Source of the DNA: Oscillospiraceae bacterium
Lineage (GTDB): Bacteria > Bacillota > Clostridia > Oscillospirales > Oscillospiraceae
Direction of reading: 5' to 3'
NCBI GenBank assembly: GCA_017458025.1
Contig: JAFTGG010000096.1
Coordinates: forward strand, 1-23,438
Length of the DNA: 23,438 bases
Shown: piece after piece, positions 1-7,003 of the stretch
Layout: each line of letters starts with the position of its first letter
Position numbering within the stretch: the stretch's first letter is position 1
The notes under the pieces: generated by a model
Database searches by the model: none
What the model saw: only the letters and a program-made list of their open reading frames with translations
Told to the model about the DNA's origin: nothing
Program-made: the position numbers and the translations under genes

Positions 1-640
1 CCTCACCGAGAACCAATTTGATTCCTCGCAGTTGGTCTGGCTCGGCTCCGATACGCCGAAGATCTCGCTCAGCGAGGAGCAGTGGGGCCTCGTCAACGAC
101 CTCGCGCTGAGCGTGTTCTACGACGACGGCGAGGGCTATATCGACCTCGGCCTCGACAACGTGTTTGAGTTCACCGACGACGGCGCGCTCGAGGGCAAAT
201 ACGACGGGACGTGGCTCGCCATTGATTCCCAGCCTGTTCCGTATTATCACACGGGCACCGTTTACGACGGCGGCGACTATACGATTTCCGGCTATGTGCC
301 CTGCTTTGTGAACGGCGGTCGCGCGGAGCTGCTGCTCGTGTTCGATACGGCGAATCCCTATGGCTATCTCGCGGGTTACCGCGACGTGTATGCCGAAGGG
401 GAGACCGAAACGGTTGCCAAAACGGCAGGCGAGCTCGAAGAGGGCGACGTCATCGACTTTATCTGCGACTATTACACTTATGACGGCGGCTATCAAGACA
501 GCTATCTCTTCGGCGAGCAGTGGACCTATCACACGGACGCGGAGATCAGCGACGTCATTATCGACGCCGCGCGTGCCAACGCGACCTACCGCTTCACCGA
601 CATTTACGGGCAGAACTATTGGACGCCGGTGATCCCGTAA
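1..640 (+). CDS. C-terminal part of a probable clostripain-related (peptidase C11-like) secreted protein, 5' truncated
   Basis: The reading frame is open from the first bases of the window (first full codon at position 2) to a TAA at 638-640, so only about 212 C-terminal residues are present. The visible part is rich in Tyr, Asp and Gly, has no membrane segments, and looks like a beta-rich extracellular domain (YDDGEGYIDLGLDN, DGTWLAIDSQPVPYYHTG, and YRFTDIYGQNYWTPVIP at the very end). This pattern matches, from memory, the C-terminal accessory region of clostripain-family proteins of gut Clostridia. The catalytic His/Cys domain would lie upstream of the window, so the enzymatic assignment cannot be confirmed here. 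An in-frame TTG at 32 is not a credible start because the frame continues upstream. A strong terminator follows 10 nt after the stop. Family assignment is inference; the coding status is secure. Confidence 0.55.
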   Translation, partial: LTENQFDSSQLVWLGSDTPKISLSEEQWGLVNDLALSVFYDDGEGYIDLGLDNVFEFTDDGALEGKYDGTWLAIDSQPVPYYHTGTVYDGGDYTISGYVPCFVNGGRAELLLVFDTANPYGYLAGYRDVYAEGETETVAKTAGELEEGDVIDFICDYYTYDGGYQDSYLFGEQWTYHTDAEISDVIIDAARANATYRFTDIYGQNYWTPVIP

Positions 641-650
641 TATGGATAAA

Positions 651-685
651 AAAGAAGCGCCGCGATGATCGCGGCGCTTCTTTTT
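651..685. terminator. Bidirectional intrinsic terminator between convergent genes
   Basis: A perfect 15-bp stem (651-665 with 669-683) has a 3-nt loop and a GC-rich core GCGCCGCG. It ends in T5 on the plus strand and reads into T6 on the minus strand. It lies between the convergent 3' ends of the clostripain-like gene and the bactofilin gene and can serve both. Confidence 0.9.
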
Positions 686-708
686 GCGCTTTTGTATGAG
701 ACGGCAAC

Positions 709-737
709 TGCGTCAGCAACCGCATGCCGCCGTCGGC
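709..737 (-). repeat. Dispersed 29-nt 3'-UTR repeat, copy A
   Basis: Read on the minus strand, this segment begins directly after the bactofilin stop codon and contains GGCGGCATGCGG followed by TTGCTGACGCA. It matches 20442-20470 (plus strand) at 26 of 29 positions. Both copies lie between a stop codon and an intrinsic terminator, in the sense orientation of the preceding gene. The function is unknown; a REP-like or RNA 3'-end element is possible. Confidence 0.65.
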
Positions 738-1472
738 TCAACTGCCCATGTCGATCTTGCCCGAAACCTTCGCGCCGCGGGACATCGCCAGCGTGCCGGT
801 CTTGATGTCGCCGAGCACCTGCGCATTCTCGGTCAGCGTGATGTTGCCCTGCACGTTCAGGTTGCCCTTGATTACGCCGGAGCAGATGATATTCGTCGCG
901 CGGATATTGCCCGAGACAGAGGAATGTTCATTGACAGACACGTCGCCCGAGACCATCGCGTCGCCGACGAGGGTGCAGTCCAGAAGCACGAGCTCCGCCG
1001 CGGCGATGCTGCTCGTCGTGTTGGCGTGAATGGTCACCTTGCCGTCGGACGCGATCTCGCCCTTGAAGTCGCCGCAGATCTCCACGTCGCTGTCGCTGCG
1101 GAGCGTGCCTTCCATCGAGGTGCCCTCGGCGAAGTAGGTGCAGTTCGCGCGCTTGACGGGCGCGTTGTGCTGGAAAGAGCCGAAGAAATCGTCTTTGTCA
1201 GACGCCTCGGGCGCGGGCTCGACAGCCGCGGGATTTTTAACAGGCGGCTCAGCCGGCGCTTCAACAGGCGCGGGGGGTTCGACGGCAGATTCCTCGAAGA
1301 ACGACTCGTCCAACGCGGGAGCTTCTTCCGCCGCGGGCGCATCGTTGACGGCAGGCTCAACGGGTTCAAACCCGTCGAGTTCGTCGACGAGTTCCTCTTC
1401 GCCTTCCTCCGGCGCCTTGCCCAGGCCGAACATCTCATACATCGCCTGGCTGAAATTATCCTTCTTGCTCAT
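738..1472 (-). CDS. Bactofilin-family polymer-forming cytoskeletal protein
   Basis: This 244-residue protein has a bactofilin (DUF583) domain at about residues 121-240. The domain is made of short beta-helix-like repeats with regular Gly/Val/Ile spacing (EGTSMEGTLRSDSDVEICG, then GDVSVNEHSSVSGNIRA and GNLNVQGNITLTENAQVLGD). Bactofilins polymerise without nucleotide into right-handed beta-helical filaments and commonly scaffold cell-wall enzymes at the membrane. Residues 1-20 (KKDNFSQAMYEMFGLG) may form a short amphipathic segment. Residues 21-110 are an acidic, Pro/Ala/Glu-rich linker, which is longer than usual. The start is supported by GAGAGGAAA 6 nt upstream. The gene lies 27 nt downstream of the polysaccharide deacetylase gene on the same strand, so the two are probably co-transcribed and may act together in envelope shaping. 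The specific partner relationship is inference. Confidence 0.9.
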   Translation of the reverse strand: MSKKDNFSQAMYEMFGLGKAPEEGEEELVDELDGFEPVEPAVNDAPAAEEAPALDESFFEESAVEPPAPVEAPAEPPVKNPAAVEPAPEASDKDDFFGSFQHNAPVKRANCTYFAEGTSMEGTLRSDSDVEICGDFKGEIASDGKVTIHANTTSSIAAAELVLLDCTLVGDAMVSGDVSVNEHSSVSGNIRATNIICSGVIKGNLNVQGNITLTENAQVLGDIKTGTLAMSRGAKVSGKIDMGS

Positions 1473-1499
1473 ATTGATTTTCCTCTCTCGTAGTATTGA

Positions 1500-2498
1500 T
1501 TAATATGTGTAATTGTATAAAACAGGGAGCGTGGTGGGGGAGATCGCGTCAAACTCAAAGCCGCGCTCGCGCAGTTGATCGATTACCGGGCCGACCGCCT
1601 GTGCGGACGTGATTTTATCCGCGCTGTCGTGGAACAGGACGAAGCAGCGGACCTTCCCGCTCGCGTTGCGCACCACGTTGTCGACCAGTGTGTTGACCGG
1701 CAAAAGCCGCCTGTCGGTAGCGTCTTCGCTGGAGATATTCCAGTCGTAGGGCACGAACCCGCGGCGGATCATCTCTGAGATGATCTCCTGATAAAATCCG
1801 CCGTCATAGGCGTTGATGCTGCCGCCTGGGAAGCGGAAGACGGTGGGAGTGGTCCCTGTCTGTTCCCGAATCTGGACGAAGATCTGGTGGAACTCGTCCA
1901 AAAAACTCTCCACCGAGGCGTAGACCTTGGCGTACTCGTGCGTGTAGGAGTGCATACCGAGCGTATGTCCCTGCGCGACTATCTGACGCATGCGCTCGTA
2001 GTCCGCCTCATCGGAGTGCCCGATCACGAAGAAAGTCGCCTTGACGTTTTTCTCGGCGAGCGTAGCCAAGATCTCGTCCGTTCGCTCGGAGGGGCCGTCG
2101 TCAAAGGTCAAATAGACCGTGTTTGGCACGCGTTCCGTCGCCGCATAGGGCTGCGGCGCGTAAAAATCTTCGTATAGAAGCTGGTAGGCGGGCGGGTCCG
2201 CCGAGGCGGGCGCGTCTGCCGAGCCTTCCGCTTCGGCCGGCGGCAGCACGGATTCCGCGAGGGGAACGGGAAGGCCGTCCGGCTCAAACACCGTGTCCGG
2301 CGAGCCGTGCTCCGCGACGTCGTCCGCGAGCAGAGCCTCGCTTTGCGGCGCCGAGCTCAGCCGGTAATACTTGACCGCCAGACAGGTCGGGATCGTGATG
2401 AGTGCGATGACTGCGAGCAGAATGAGGTTTTTGAAAAAGCGGACGCTTCCGAAGTACAAAAACGGATCACCTACCCACTCGCGTATATCGTCTGTCAT
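1500..2498 (-). CDS. Membrane-anchored polysaccharide deacetylase (NodB homology domain)
   Basis: This 332-residue protein probably removes N-acetyl groups from peptidoglycan or another cell-surface glycan. Residues 24-42 form one hydrophobic helix that should act as an uncleaved signal anchor. A Pro/Ala/Glu-rich linker follows to about residue 105, then a NodB carbohydrate-esterase-4 domain. Motifs visible are TFDDG (131-135, catalytic and metal Asp), HSYTH (183-187, metal histidines), RFPGG, and a late LFHDS motif carrying the usual catalytic His. The frame is open far upstream, but that part is antisense to metA. ATG at 2498 is chosen because it gives a normal anchor and lies directly downstream of a promoter. 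The leader would be only about 10 nt and has a weak ribosome binding site (GTCAGAGA), which is unusual. The neighbour downstream is bactofilin. Confidence 0.9.
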   Translation of the reverse strand: MTDDIREWVGDPFLYFGSVRFFKNLILLAVIALITIPTCLAVKYYRLSSAPQSEALLADDVAEHGSPDTVFEPDGLPVPLAESVLPPAEAEGSADAPASADPPAYQLLYEDFYAPQPYAATERVPNTVYLTFDDGPSERTDEILATLAEKNVKATFFVIGHSDEADYERMRQIVAQGHTLGMHSYTHEYAKVYASVESFLDEFHQIFVQIREQTGTTPTVFRFPGGSINAYDGGFYQEIISEMIRRGFVPYDWNISSEDATDRRLLPVNTLVDNVVRNASGKVRCFVLFHDSADKITSAQAVGPVIDQLRERGFEFDAISPTTLPVLYNYTY

Positions 2499-2514
2499 TC
2501 TCTGACAAGATAAC

Positions 2515-2542
2515 AGTATAACACATATTTTCGATATGTAAA
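2515..2542 (-). promoter_or_regulatory. Sigma-A promoter for the deacetylase-bactofilin operon
   Basis: On the minus strand, TTTACA (2542-2537) is followed by a 16-nt spacer and TATACT (2520-2515). The -10 box is preceded by TGT, giving an extended -10. The predicted start near 2508 leaves a very short leader before the ATG at 2498. Confidence 0.65.
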
Positions 2543-2571
2543 AGACTTTTTTCAAGGAAAAACAAAAAATC

Positions 2572-2600
2572 TTGCCAAGCACATGAAATCGTTTTATACT
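2572..2600 (+). promoter_or_regulatory. Sigma-A promoter for metA
   Basis: TTGCCA (2572-2577), a 17-nt spacer and TATACT (2595-2600) form a near-consensus promoter. The predicted start is near 2607, about 39 nt before metA. This leader is too short to hold a SAM riboswitch or T-box. Confidence 0.75.
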
Positions 2601-2645
2601 GCAGATATACACCGTAAAGCACGCCGCGCAAAGGAGGCAATCGAG

Positions 2646-3569
2646 ATGCCTATCCGAATCCCCAACGACCTGCCCGCGACCAAGACGCTGGCCGAGGAGA
2701 ATATTTTCGTCATGACCGAGACGCGCGCCATGACGCAGGATATCCGTCCGCTGCAGGTGCTGCTGCTCAACCTCATGCCGACCAAGATCGAGACGGAGAC
2801 GCAGTTGGCGCGCCTGCTCGGCAATACGCCGCTGCAGGTGGAGCTGGAGCTGATGCAGACCGCGAGCCATGAGGCGAAAAATGTGCCGGCCGAGCATATG
2901 TTCAAGTTCTACACCACCTTCGATCAGGTCAAAGACCGTTATTTTGACGGCATGATCATCACCGGCGCGCCGGTGGAGAAGATGGAGTTCGAGAACGTCG
3001 AGTATTGGAATGAGCTGTGCGAGATCATGGAATGGACAAAGACGCACGTCCATTCCACGTTCCACATTTGCTGGGGCGCGCAGGCGGCGCTATATTACCA
3101 CTACGGAATCCCGAAGTATCTGCTGCCGGAAAAGCTCTCCGGCATCTATGAACACAGGGTGGAGCGCCGCTCGTCCATGCTCCTGCGCGGGTTTGACGAC
3201 GTGTTCCTTGCGCCGCACTCGCGCCATACGACGATCCGGCGCGGGGACGTGGAGAAATGCGACAAGCTGCGCATCCTCGCCTCGTCGGAGCAGGCGGGCG
3301 TCTACATCATGATGACCGACGGCGGGCGGCAGGTGTTCATCACGGGCCACTCGGAGTACGATGCGGACACGCTGCAAAAGGAGTACCTGCGCGACAAGGG
3401 ACAGGGGCTCGACCCGCATGTGCCGGAGCGGTACTTCCCGAACGACGACGATACGCTTTCGCCGAGGGTCAGTTGGCGCGCGCACGCGAACCTCTTGTAT
3501 CAGAATTGGCTCAACTACTACGTCTACCAGACCACGCCCTACGATATCAGCGATATCAAACCGCTCTAA
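2646..3569 (+). CDS. metA: Homoserine O-acetyltransferase (MetA family)
   Basis: This 307-residue protein acylates the hydroxyl of L-homoserine, committing it to methionine synthesis in the cytoplasm. The catalytic nucleophile is Cys142 in HICWGAQA, and His235 and Glu237 lie in TGHSEYD. All three fall at the standard MetA family positions. Position 111 is Glu (GAPVEKMEF). In this family Glu111 is associated with acetyl-CoA use and Gly111 with succinyl-CoA, so acetylation is the likely reaction. The start at 2646 is fixed by AAAGGAGG 8 nt upstream. An in-frame ATG at 2583 lies inside the promoter and is rejected. The gene is monocistronic or reads into frr, since no terminator is visible after the TAA. 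The deacetylase gene diverges from it. Confidence 0.95.
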   Translation: MPIRIPNDLPATKTLAEENIFVMTETRAMTQDIRPLQVLLLNLMPTKIETETQLARLLGNTPLQVELELMQTASHEAKNVPAEHMFKFYTTFDQVKDRYFDGMIITGAPVEKMEFENVEYWNELCEIMEWTKTHVHSTFHICWGAQAALYYHYGIPKYLLPEKLSGIYEHRVERRSSMLLRGFDDVFLAPHSRHTTIRRGDVEKCDKLRILASSEQAGVYIMMTDGGRQVFITGHSEYDADTLQKEYLRDKGQGLDPHVPERYFPNDDDTLSPRVSWRAHANLLYQNWLNYYVYQTTPYDISDIKPL

Positions 3570-3573
3570 GCAC

Positions 3574-3602
3574 TTGCCTTTTGACGCGGAAACAGTTATA
3601 CT
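3574..3602 (+). promoter_or_regulatory. Sigma-A promoter for the frr-polC operon
   Basis: TTGCCT (3574-3579), a 17-nt spacer and TATACT (3597-3602) sit just after the metA stop codon. AAGGAGG then lies 8 nt before the frr ATG. The architecture is almost identical to the metA promoter. Confidence 0.7.
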
Positions 3603-3636
3603 ATAAAAACTGATATTACAATAAGGAGGCGCTTCC

Positions 3637-4194
3637 ATGAATAAGGACGATTACAAGGAATATTCCGACAGAATGAAGAAGAGCATCGACTCCGTTGCCG
3701 CGGACTTTGCCGCCGTGCGCGCGGGCCGCGCCAACGCCGCCGTGCTCGACCGCATCAACGTCGACTACTACGGCACGCCGACCCCGATCCATCAGATCGC
3801 GTCCATCGCGTCGCCCGACCCGCGTCAGTTGGTCATCACGCCGTGGGACGCGCAGGCGGTCAAGCTCATCGAGCGCGCGATCCAGGAGTCCGATCTCGGC
3901 ATCAACCCGCAGAACGACGGCAAGTCGATCCGCCTTTCGTTCCCGCAGCTGACCGAGGAGCGCCGCAAGGAGCTGGTCAAGCAGATCCGCAAGTACGCGG
4001 AGAACGGCAAGGTCGCGATCCGCAATATCCGCCGCGACGCCATCGACACTTTTAAAAAGCAGCAGAAAGCGTCCGAGATCACAGAGGACGACTACAAGAT
4101 CGCCGAGAAGGACCTTCAGAAGCTCACCGACGACATGTGCAAGGAGCTCGACGAGCTGCTTGAGAAGAAGGAAAAGGAACTGATGGCCGTCTGA
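3637..4194 (+). CDS. frr: Ribosome recycling factor
   Basis: This 185-residue protein has the full length typical of RRF. With EF-G it splits post-termination ribosomes and releases mRNA and tRNA. Recognisable family stretches are AAVRAGRANAAVLDRINVDYYG, TPIHQIASIASPDPRQLVITPWD, and the charged C-terminal helix ending KKEKELMAV. The ATG at 3637 is preceded by AAGGAGG. The TGA stop overlaps the uppS ATG by one base (TGATG), so uppS translation is probably coupled. pyrH, often the upstream neighbour of frr, is not here; instead the gene has its own promoter after metA. Confidence 0.97.
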   Translation: MNKDDYKEYSDRMKKSIDSVAADFAAVRAGRANAAVLDRINVDYYGTPTPIHQIASIASPDPRQLVITPWDAQAVKLIERAIQESDLGINPQNDGKSIRLSFPQLTEERRKELVKQIRKYAENGKVAIRNIRRDAIDTFKKQQKASEITEDDYKIAEKDLQKLTDDMCKELDELLEKKEKELMAV

Positions 4195-4946
4195 TGGGCG
4201 TCTTTACAGGAAAAGGATCGGCGGGGCAGGTAGGGGATTCCAACCTGCCTCGTCATGTTGCCGTCATCATGGACGGCAACGGGCGCTGGGCCCAGAAGCG
4301 CGGTCTGCCGCGCACCGCGGGGCATAAGGCGGGCGCGGAAAACTTCCGCGCCATCGCGACATACTGCAAGGAGCTGGGGCTGGACTACCTGACGGTCTAC
4401 GCGTTCTCGACCGAGAATTGGAGGCGTCCGCGGGGCGAGGTCGACGCCATCATGGGCCTGCTCGACCAATATCTGCACGAGAGCATCGAGACCATGTCGC
4501 GGGATAATATCCGCCTGCGTTTTTTGGGCGACGTCAGCGTGCTGTCGCCCAAGCTGCGGGCGCTCATCGACGAGACCGACGAGATCACGCGGCACATCGA
4601 GGGCTTTCAGGCGAACATCTGCCTCAACTACGGCGGGCGCGACGAAATCGTGCGCGCCGCGCGGCGGTTCGCGCAAGAGTGTGCCGCGGGGGAGAAGTCG
4701 CCCGAGGATTTGACCGAAGCGAGCTTTCCCGACTATCTCTGGTCGGCGGGCCTGCCCGATCCGGAGCTGCTGATCCGTCCGGGCGGGGAGGTGCGCGTGA
4801 GCAACTTCCTGCTCTGGCAGTGCGCCTACAGCGAGATCTACGTCACCGATACGCTCTGGCCGGACTTCGGCAAGGAGGAGCTCGACAAAGCGCTCGCGTG
4901 GTATCAGACGCGCGACCGGCGCTTCGGCGGGCTGAGTACGAAATAA
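4194..4946 (+). CDS. uppS: Isoprenyl transferase, probably undecaprenyl-diphosphate synthase
   Basis: This 250-residue cis-prenyltransferase condenses IPP onto farnesyl-PP to make undecaprenyl-PP, the lipid carrier for peptidoglycan. The catalytic motif VIMDGNGRWAQKR is at 25-37 with Asp27. The C-terminal signature RPGGEVRVSNFLLWQ, then YSEIYVTDTLWPDF, holds IPP- and Mg-binding residues. Most members have RTSGE or RTGGE where this one has RPGGE, a variant I believe is common in related Clostridia. The gene starts within the frr stop codon and is followed after 26 nt by cdsA. Its substrate supply is made by the MEP-pathway genes downstream in the same operon. Confidence 0.95.
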   Translation: MGVFTGKGSAGQVGDSNLPRHVAVIMDGNGRWAQKRGLPRTAGHKAGAENFRAIATYCKELGLDYLTVYAFSTENWRRPRGEVDAIMGLLDQYLHESIETMSRDNIRLRFLGDVSVLSPKLRALIDETDEITRHIEGFQANICLNYGGRDEIVRAARRFAQECAAGEKSPEDLTEASFPDYLWSAGLPDPELLIRPGGEVRVSNFLLWQCAYSEIYVTDTLWPDFGKEELDKALAWYQTRDRRFGGLSTK

Positions 4947-4972
4947 CCTGTACGGTTTAAGGGACTGATTTT

Positions 4973-5842
4973 ATGTTACAACGCTGGCTGGTGGCCATCA
5001 TCGGGCTGCCGCTGCTGCTCTTGGTGCTGCTGGCGTGCCCACCGTGGGCGACGATGCTGCTGGTGTGCGCCATATCGGGCGTCGCGGCGTATGAGCTGCT
5101 GCATGTCGCGGGGAAGAACGTGCCGAAGGTCGTGCTTTGGGGCGTCATTCTCTCCGCCGCGGCGCAATGCTGGCTCAAATACGCGGAGACGCAGACCGCG
5201 CTGGCGGGGACGCACCAGAGCTATTCTCTGGTTTCCGGCGTCCGCTGGGCGACCGTAATGCTCCTGTTTTTCGCCGCCGTCGTCACCTACGGCACGGAGA
5301 GGGCGATGCCGTTCTCGACCGTCGCCGCCGGCGTCGTCGGGGGGATCGTGTTCCCCGCGCTGTACGCTTACCTCATTTTGCTGCGCGTGGATTACCCGCG
5401 CGCGGACTTGGAGCAAGCCTACGGGCAAATCTACATCCTCGCGCCGTTCTTCATCGCGTTCGCCGGGGATTCGCTGGCGATGTATTTCGGCATGTGGTTC
5501 GGCAAGAAGAAGCTGACGCCCGTCAGTCCCAAAAAGACCTGGGCGGGCTTCTGGGGCGGCGTCCTCGGTTCCGTGCTCGGGATGCTGCTGCTGCGCCTGA
5601 TCGCCGGAAAATGGCTCGGATATCATTATCCTTTCACCTGGCTTACGTTTGCGCTCACCGGCGCGGTCGCCAACGTGTTCGGACAGCTTGGCGACCTGTC
5701 CATGTCGCTCATCAAGCGGGAGGCGGGCGTCAAGGATTACAGCCATTTGTTTTTGACGCACGGCGGGATGCTGGATCGCTTTGATTCGACCATGTTCATC
5801 GCGCCGGTGGTCTACTTCTTTCATTGGATTACATTGGTATGA
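4973..5842 (+). CDS. cdsA: Phosphatidate cytidylyltransferase (CDP-diacylglycerol synthase)
   Basis: This 289-residue polytopic membrane protein converts phosphatidic acid and CTP to CDP-diacylglycerol. Several hydrophobic helices are visible from residue 5 onward, and the family core GDSLAMYFGMWFGKKKLTPVSPKKTWAG lies in the middle. The C-terminal signature reads GDLSMSLIKREAGVKD, then YSHLFLTHGGMLDRFDS. The usual form has PGHGG before the Asp-Arg pair; here residues 261-262 are Leu-Thr instead of Pro-Gly. The remaining metal-binding Asp and Lys residues are kept. The ATG has AAGGGA 10 nt upstream. The stop overlaps the dxr start (ATGA), so the genes are coupled. The assignment is secure; whether the changed loop affects activity is unknown. 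Confidence 0.93.
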   Translation: MLQRWLVAIIGLPLLLLVLLACPPWATMLLVCAISGVAAYELLHVAGKNVPKVVLWGVILSAAAQCWLKYAETQTALAGTHQSYSLVSGVRWATVMLLFFAAVVTYGTERAMPFSTVAAGVVGGIVFPALYAYLILLRVDYPRADLEQAYGQIYILAPFFIAFAGDSLAMYFGMWFGKKKLTPVSPKKTWAGFWGGVLGSVLGMLLLRLIAGKWLGYHYPFTWLTFALTGAVANVFGQLGDLSMSLIKREAGVKDYSHLFLTHGGMLDRFDSTMFIAPVVYFFHWITLV

Positions 5843-6990
5843 CAAGGACTATTGCTTTACTTGGCTCGACCGGCTCCATCGGCCGCCAGACGCTCGAAGT
5901 GGCGCGGGAATTGGGCCTCAAGGTCGCGGCGCTGACCGCCAATTCCAGCGTCGACCTGATCGAAGCGCAGGCGCGGGAGTTTTGCCCGCGTCTCGCCGCG
6001 CTTTACGACGAAGCGGCGGCGAACGAGCTGCGAAACCGCCTCGCGGATACGGATATTGAGGTCTTGAGCGGTATGGAGGGACTTCTCGCCGCCGCGACCG
6101 TCGCCGAGGCGGACACGGTTGTGACCGCCGTGGTGGGCATGATCGGGCTTTGCCCGACGCTCGCCGCCATCGAACAGAAAAAGCGCATCGCGCTCGCGAA
6201 CAAGGAGACGCTGGTCTGCGCGGGCGAGCTGGTGATGGACGCCGCCGACAAGCACGGCGCGGAGATCGTGCCGGTGGACAGCGAGCACAGCGCCATCTTC
6301 CAATGCGTGCAGGGCTGCCGCGACCGCGGCGAGATCAAGCGTCTGATCCTGACCTGCTCCGGCGGGCCGTTCTACGGGCTTTCGTACGACGAGCTGACGC
6401 ACAAGACGCGCGCGGACGCGCTTAAGCACCCGAATTGGACGATGGGCGCGAAGATCACCGTGGACAGCGCGACGCTGATGAACAAGGGCCTCGAAATCAT
6501 CGAGGCGATGCGTCTCTACCGCTTGCCGCTCGCGCAGGTCGACGCGGTCATTCACCGTCAGAGTATCGTCCACTCGCTCGTCGAGTTCCGCGACGGCGCG
6601 CTGCTGGCGCAGCTCGGCACGCCGGACATGAAGCTGCCGATCCGCTACGCGATGACGTATCCCTATCGAGGGATATCTCACGCGTAGCCGCTCGATTTGC
6701 TGAGCTGCCCGCCGCTGACGTACGCCGAGCCGGACGAGGAGGCGTTCCGCTGCCTGAAGCTCGCGAAGCGGTGCGCGCAGACGGGCGACACGTCCTGCGC
6801 GATCATGAACGGTGCGAACGAAGTCGCGGTGCATGCTTTTTTGCAAGCAGAGATCGGCTTTCATGATATCCCGTCGCTGGTCGAAACGGCGCTTGCCGAG
6901 GTTTCGCAGGTATCAAACCCGGCGCTTTCGGATATTCTGGAAGCGGATCGGCTTGCACGCGAGAGCGTGAAGCGTCATATTAAAAAGTAG
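5839..6990 (+). pseudogene. dxr: 1-deoxy-D-xylulose 5-phosphate reductoisomerase interrupted by an in-frame amber codon
   Basis: Dxr converts DXP to MEP with NADPH, the first committed step of the MEP isoprenoid pathway. The start is ATG at 5839, overlapping the cdsA stop; upstream in-frame ATG at 5824 is inside cdsA. The N-terminal part is intact: GSTGSIG (NADPH binding, residues 9-15), LANKETLVCAGELVMDAA, PVDSEHSAIFQ (metal ligands Asp, Glu) and VDSATLMNKGLEIIEA. Codon 283 (6685-6687) is TAG. The same frame then continues with PLDLLSCPPLTYAEPDEEAF, CAIMNGANEVAVHAFL and a normal C-terminus to TAG at 6988-6990. Read through, the protein would be 383 residues, a normal Dxr length. The distance between the TYP motif and PLDLL equals that in normal homologues, so only one codon is lost. 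As written, the product is 282 residues and lacks the C-terminal helical domain. Possible explanations are a sequencing error, recent mutation, suppression, or a second copy elsewhere. Confidence 0.85.
6658..6675. repeat. Perfect 7-bp hairpin just before the dxr amber codon
   Basis: TATCCCT (6658-6664) and AGGGATA (6669-6675) are perfect inverted arms around the loop ATCG. The amber codon begins 10 nt downstream. The patch uses codons rare in this window (CGA, ATA, TCT) and is the only place in dxr where family residues are lost. Confidence 0.7.
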
Positions 6991-7003
6991 GAGCATTTCG
7001 CAC

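Noticed and set aside
684..1493. Plus-strand open frame opposite the bactofilin gene
   Set aside because: The Arg-rich translation has no recognisable domain, while the minus strand encodes a clear bactofilin with a ribosome binding site.
2601..2645. SAM riboswitch controlling metA
   Set aside because: The predicted leader is only about 39 nt, too short for any SAM riboswitch, and it lacks their conserved core.
2499..3065. Upstream extension of the deacetylase frame into metA
   Set aside because: The added 189 residues are antisense to metA and cross two promoters. The hydrophobic anchor lies correctly after the ATG at 2498.
6685..6699. Pyrrolysine insertion or restart of translation to give a split Dxr
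   Set aside because: No Pyl genes are in the window and Dxr is not known to contain Pyl. The TTG at 6697 has no ribosome binding site. Neither can be fully excluded, so the stop itself is reported instead.
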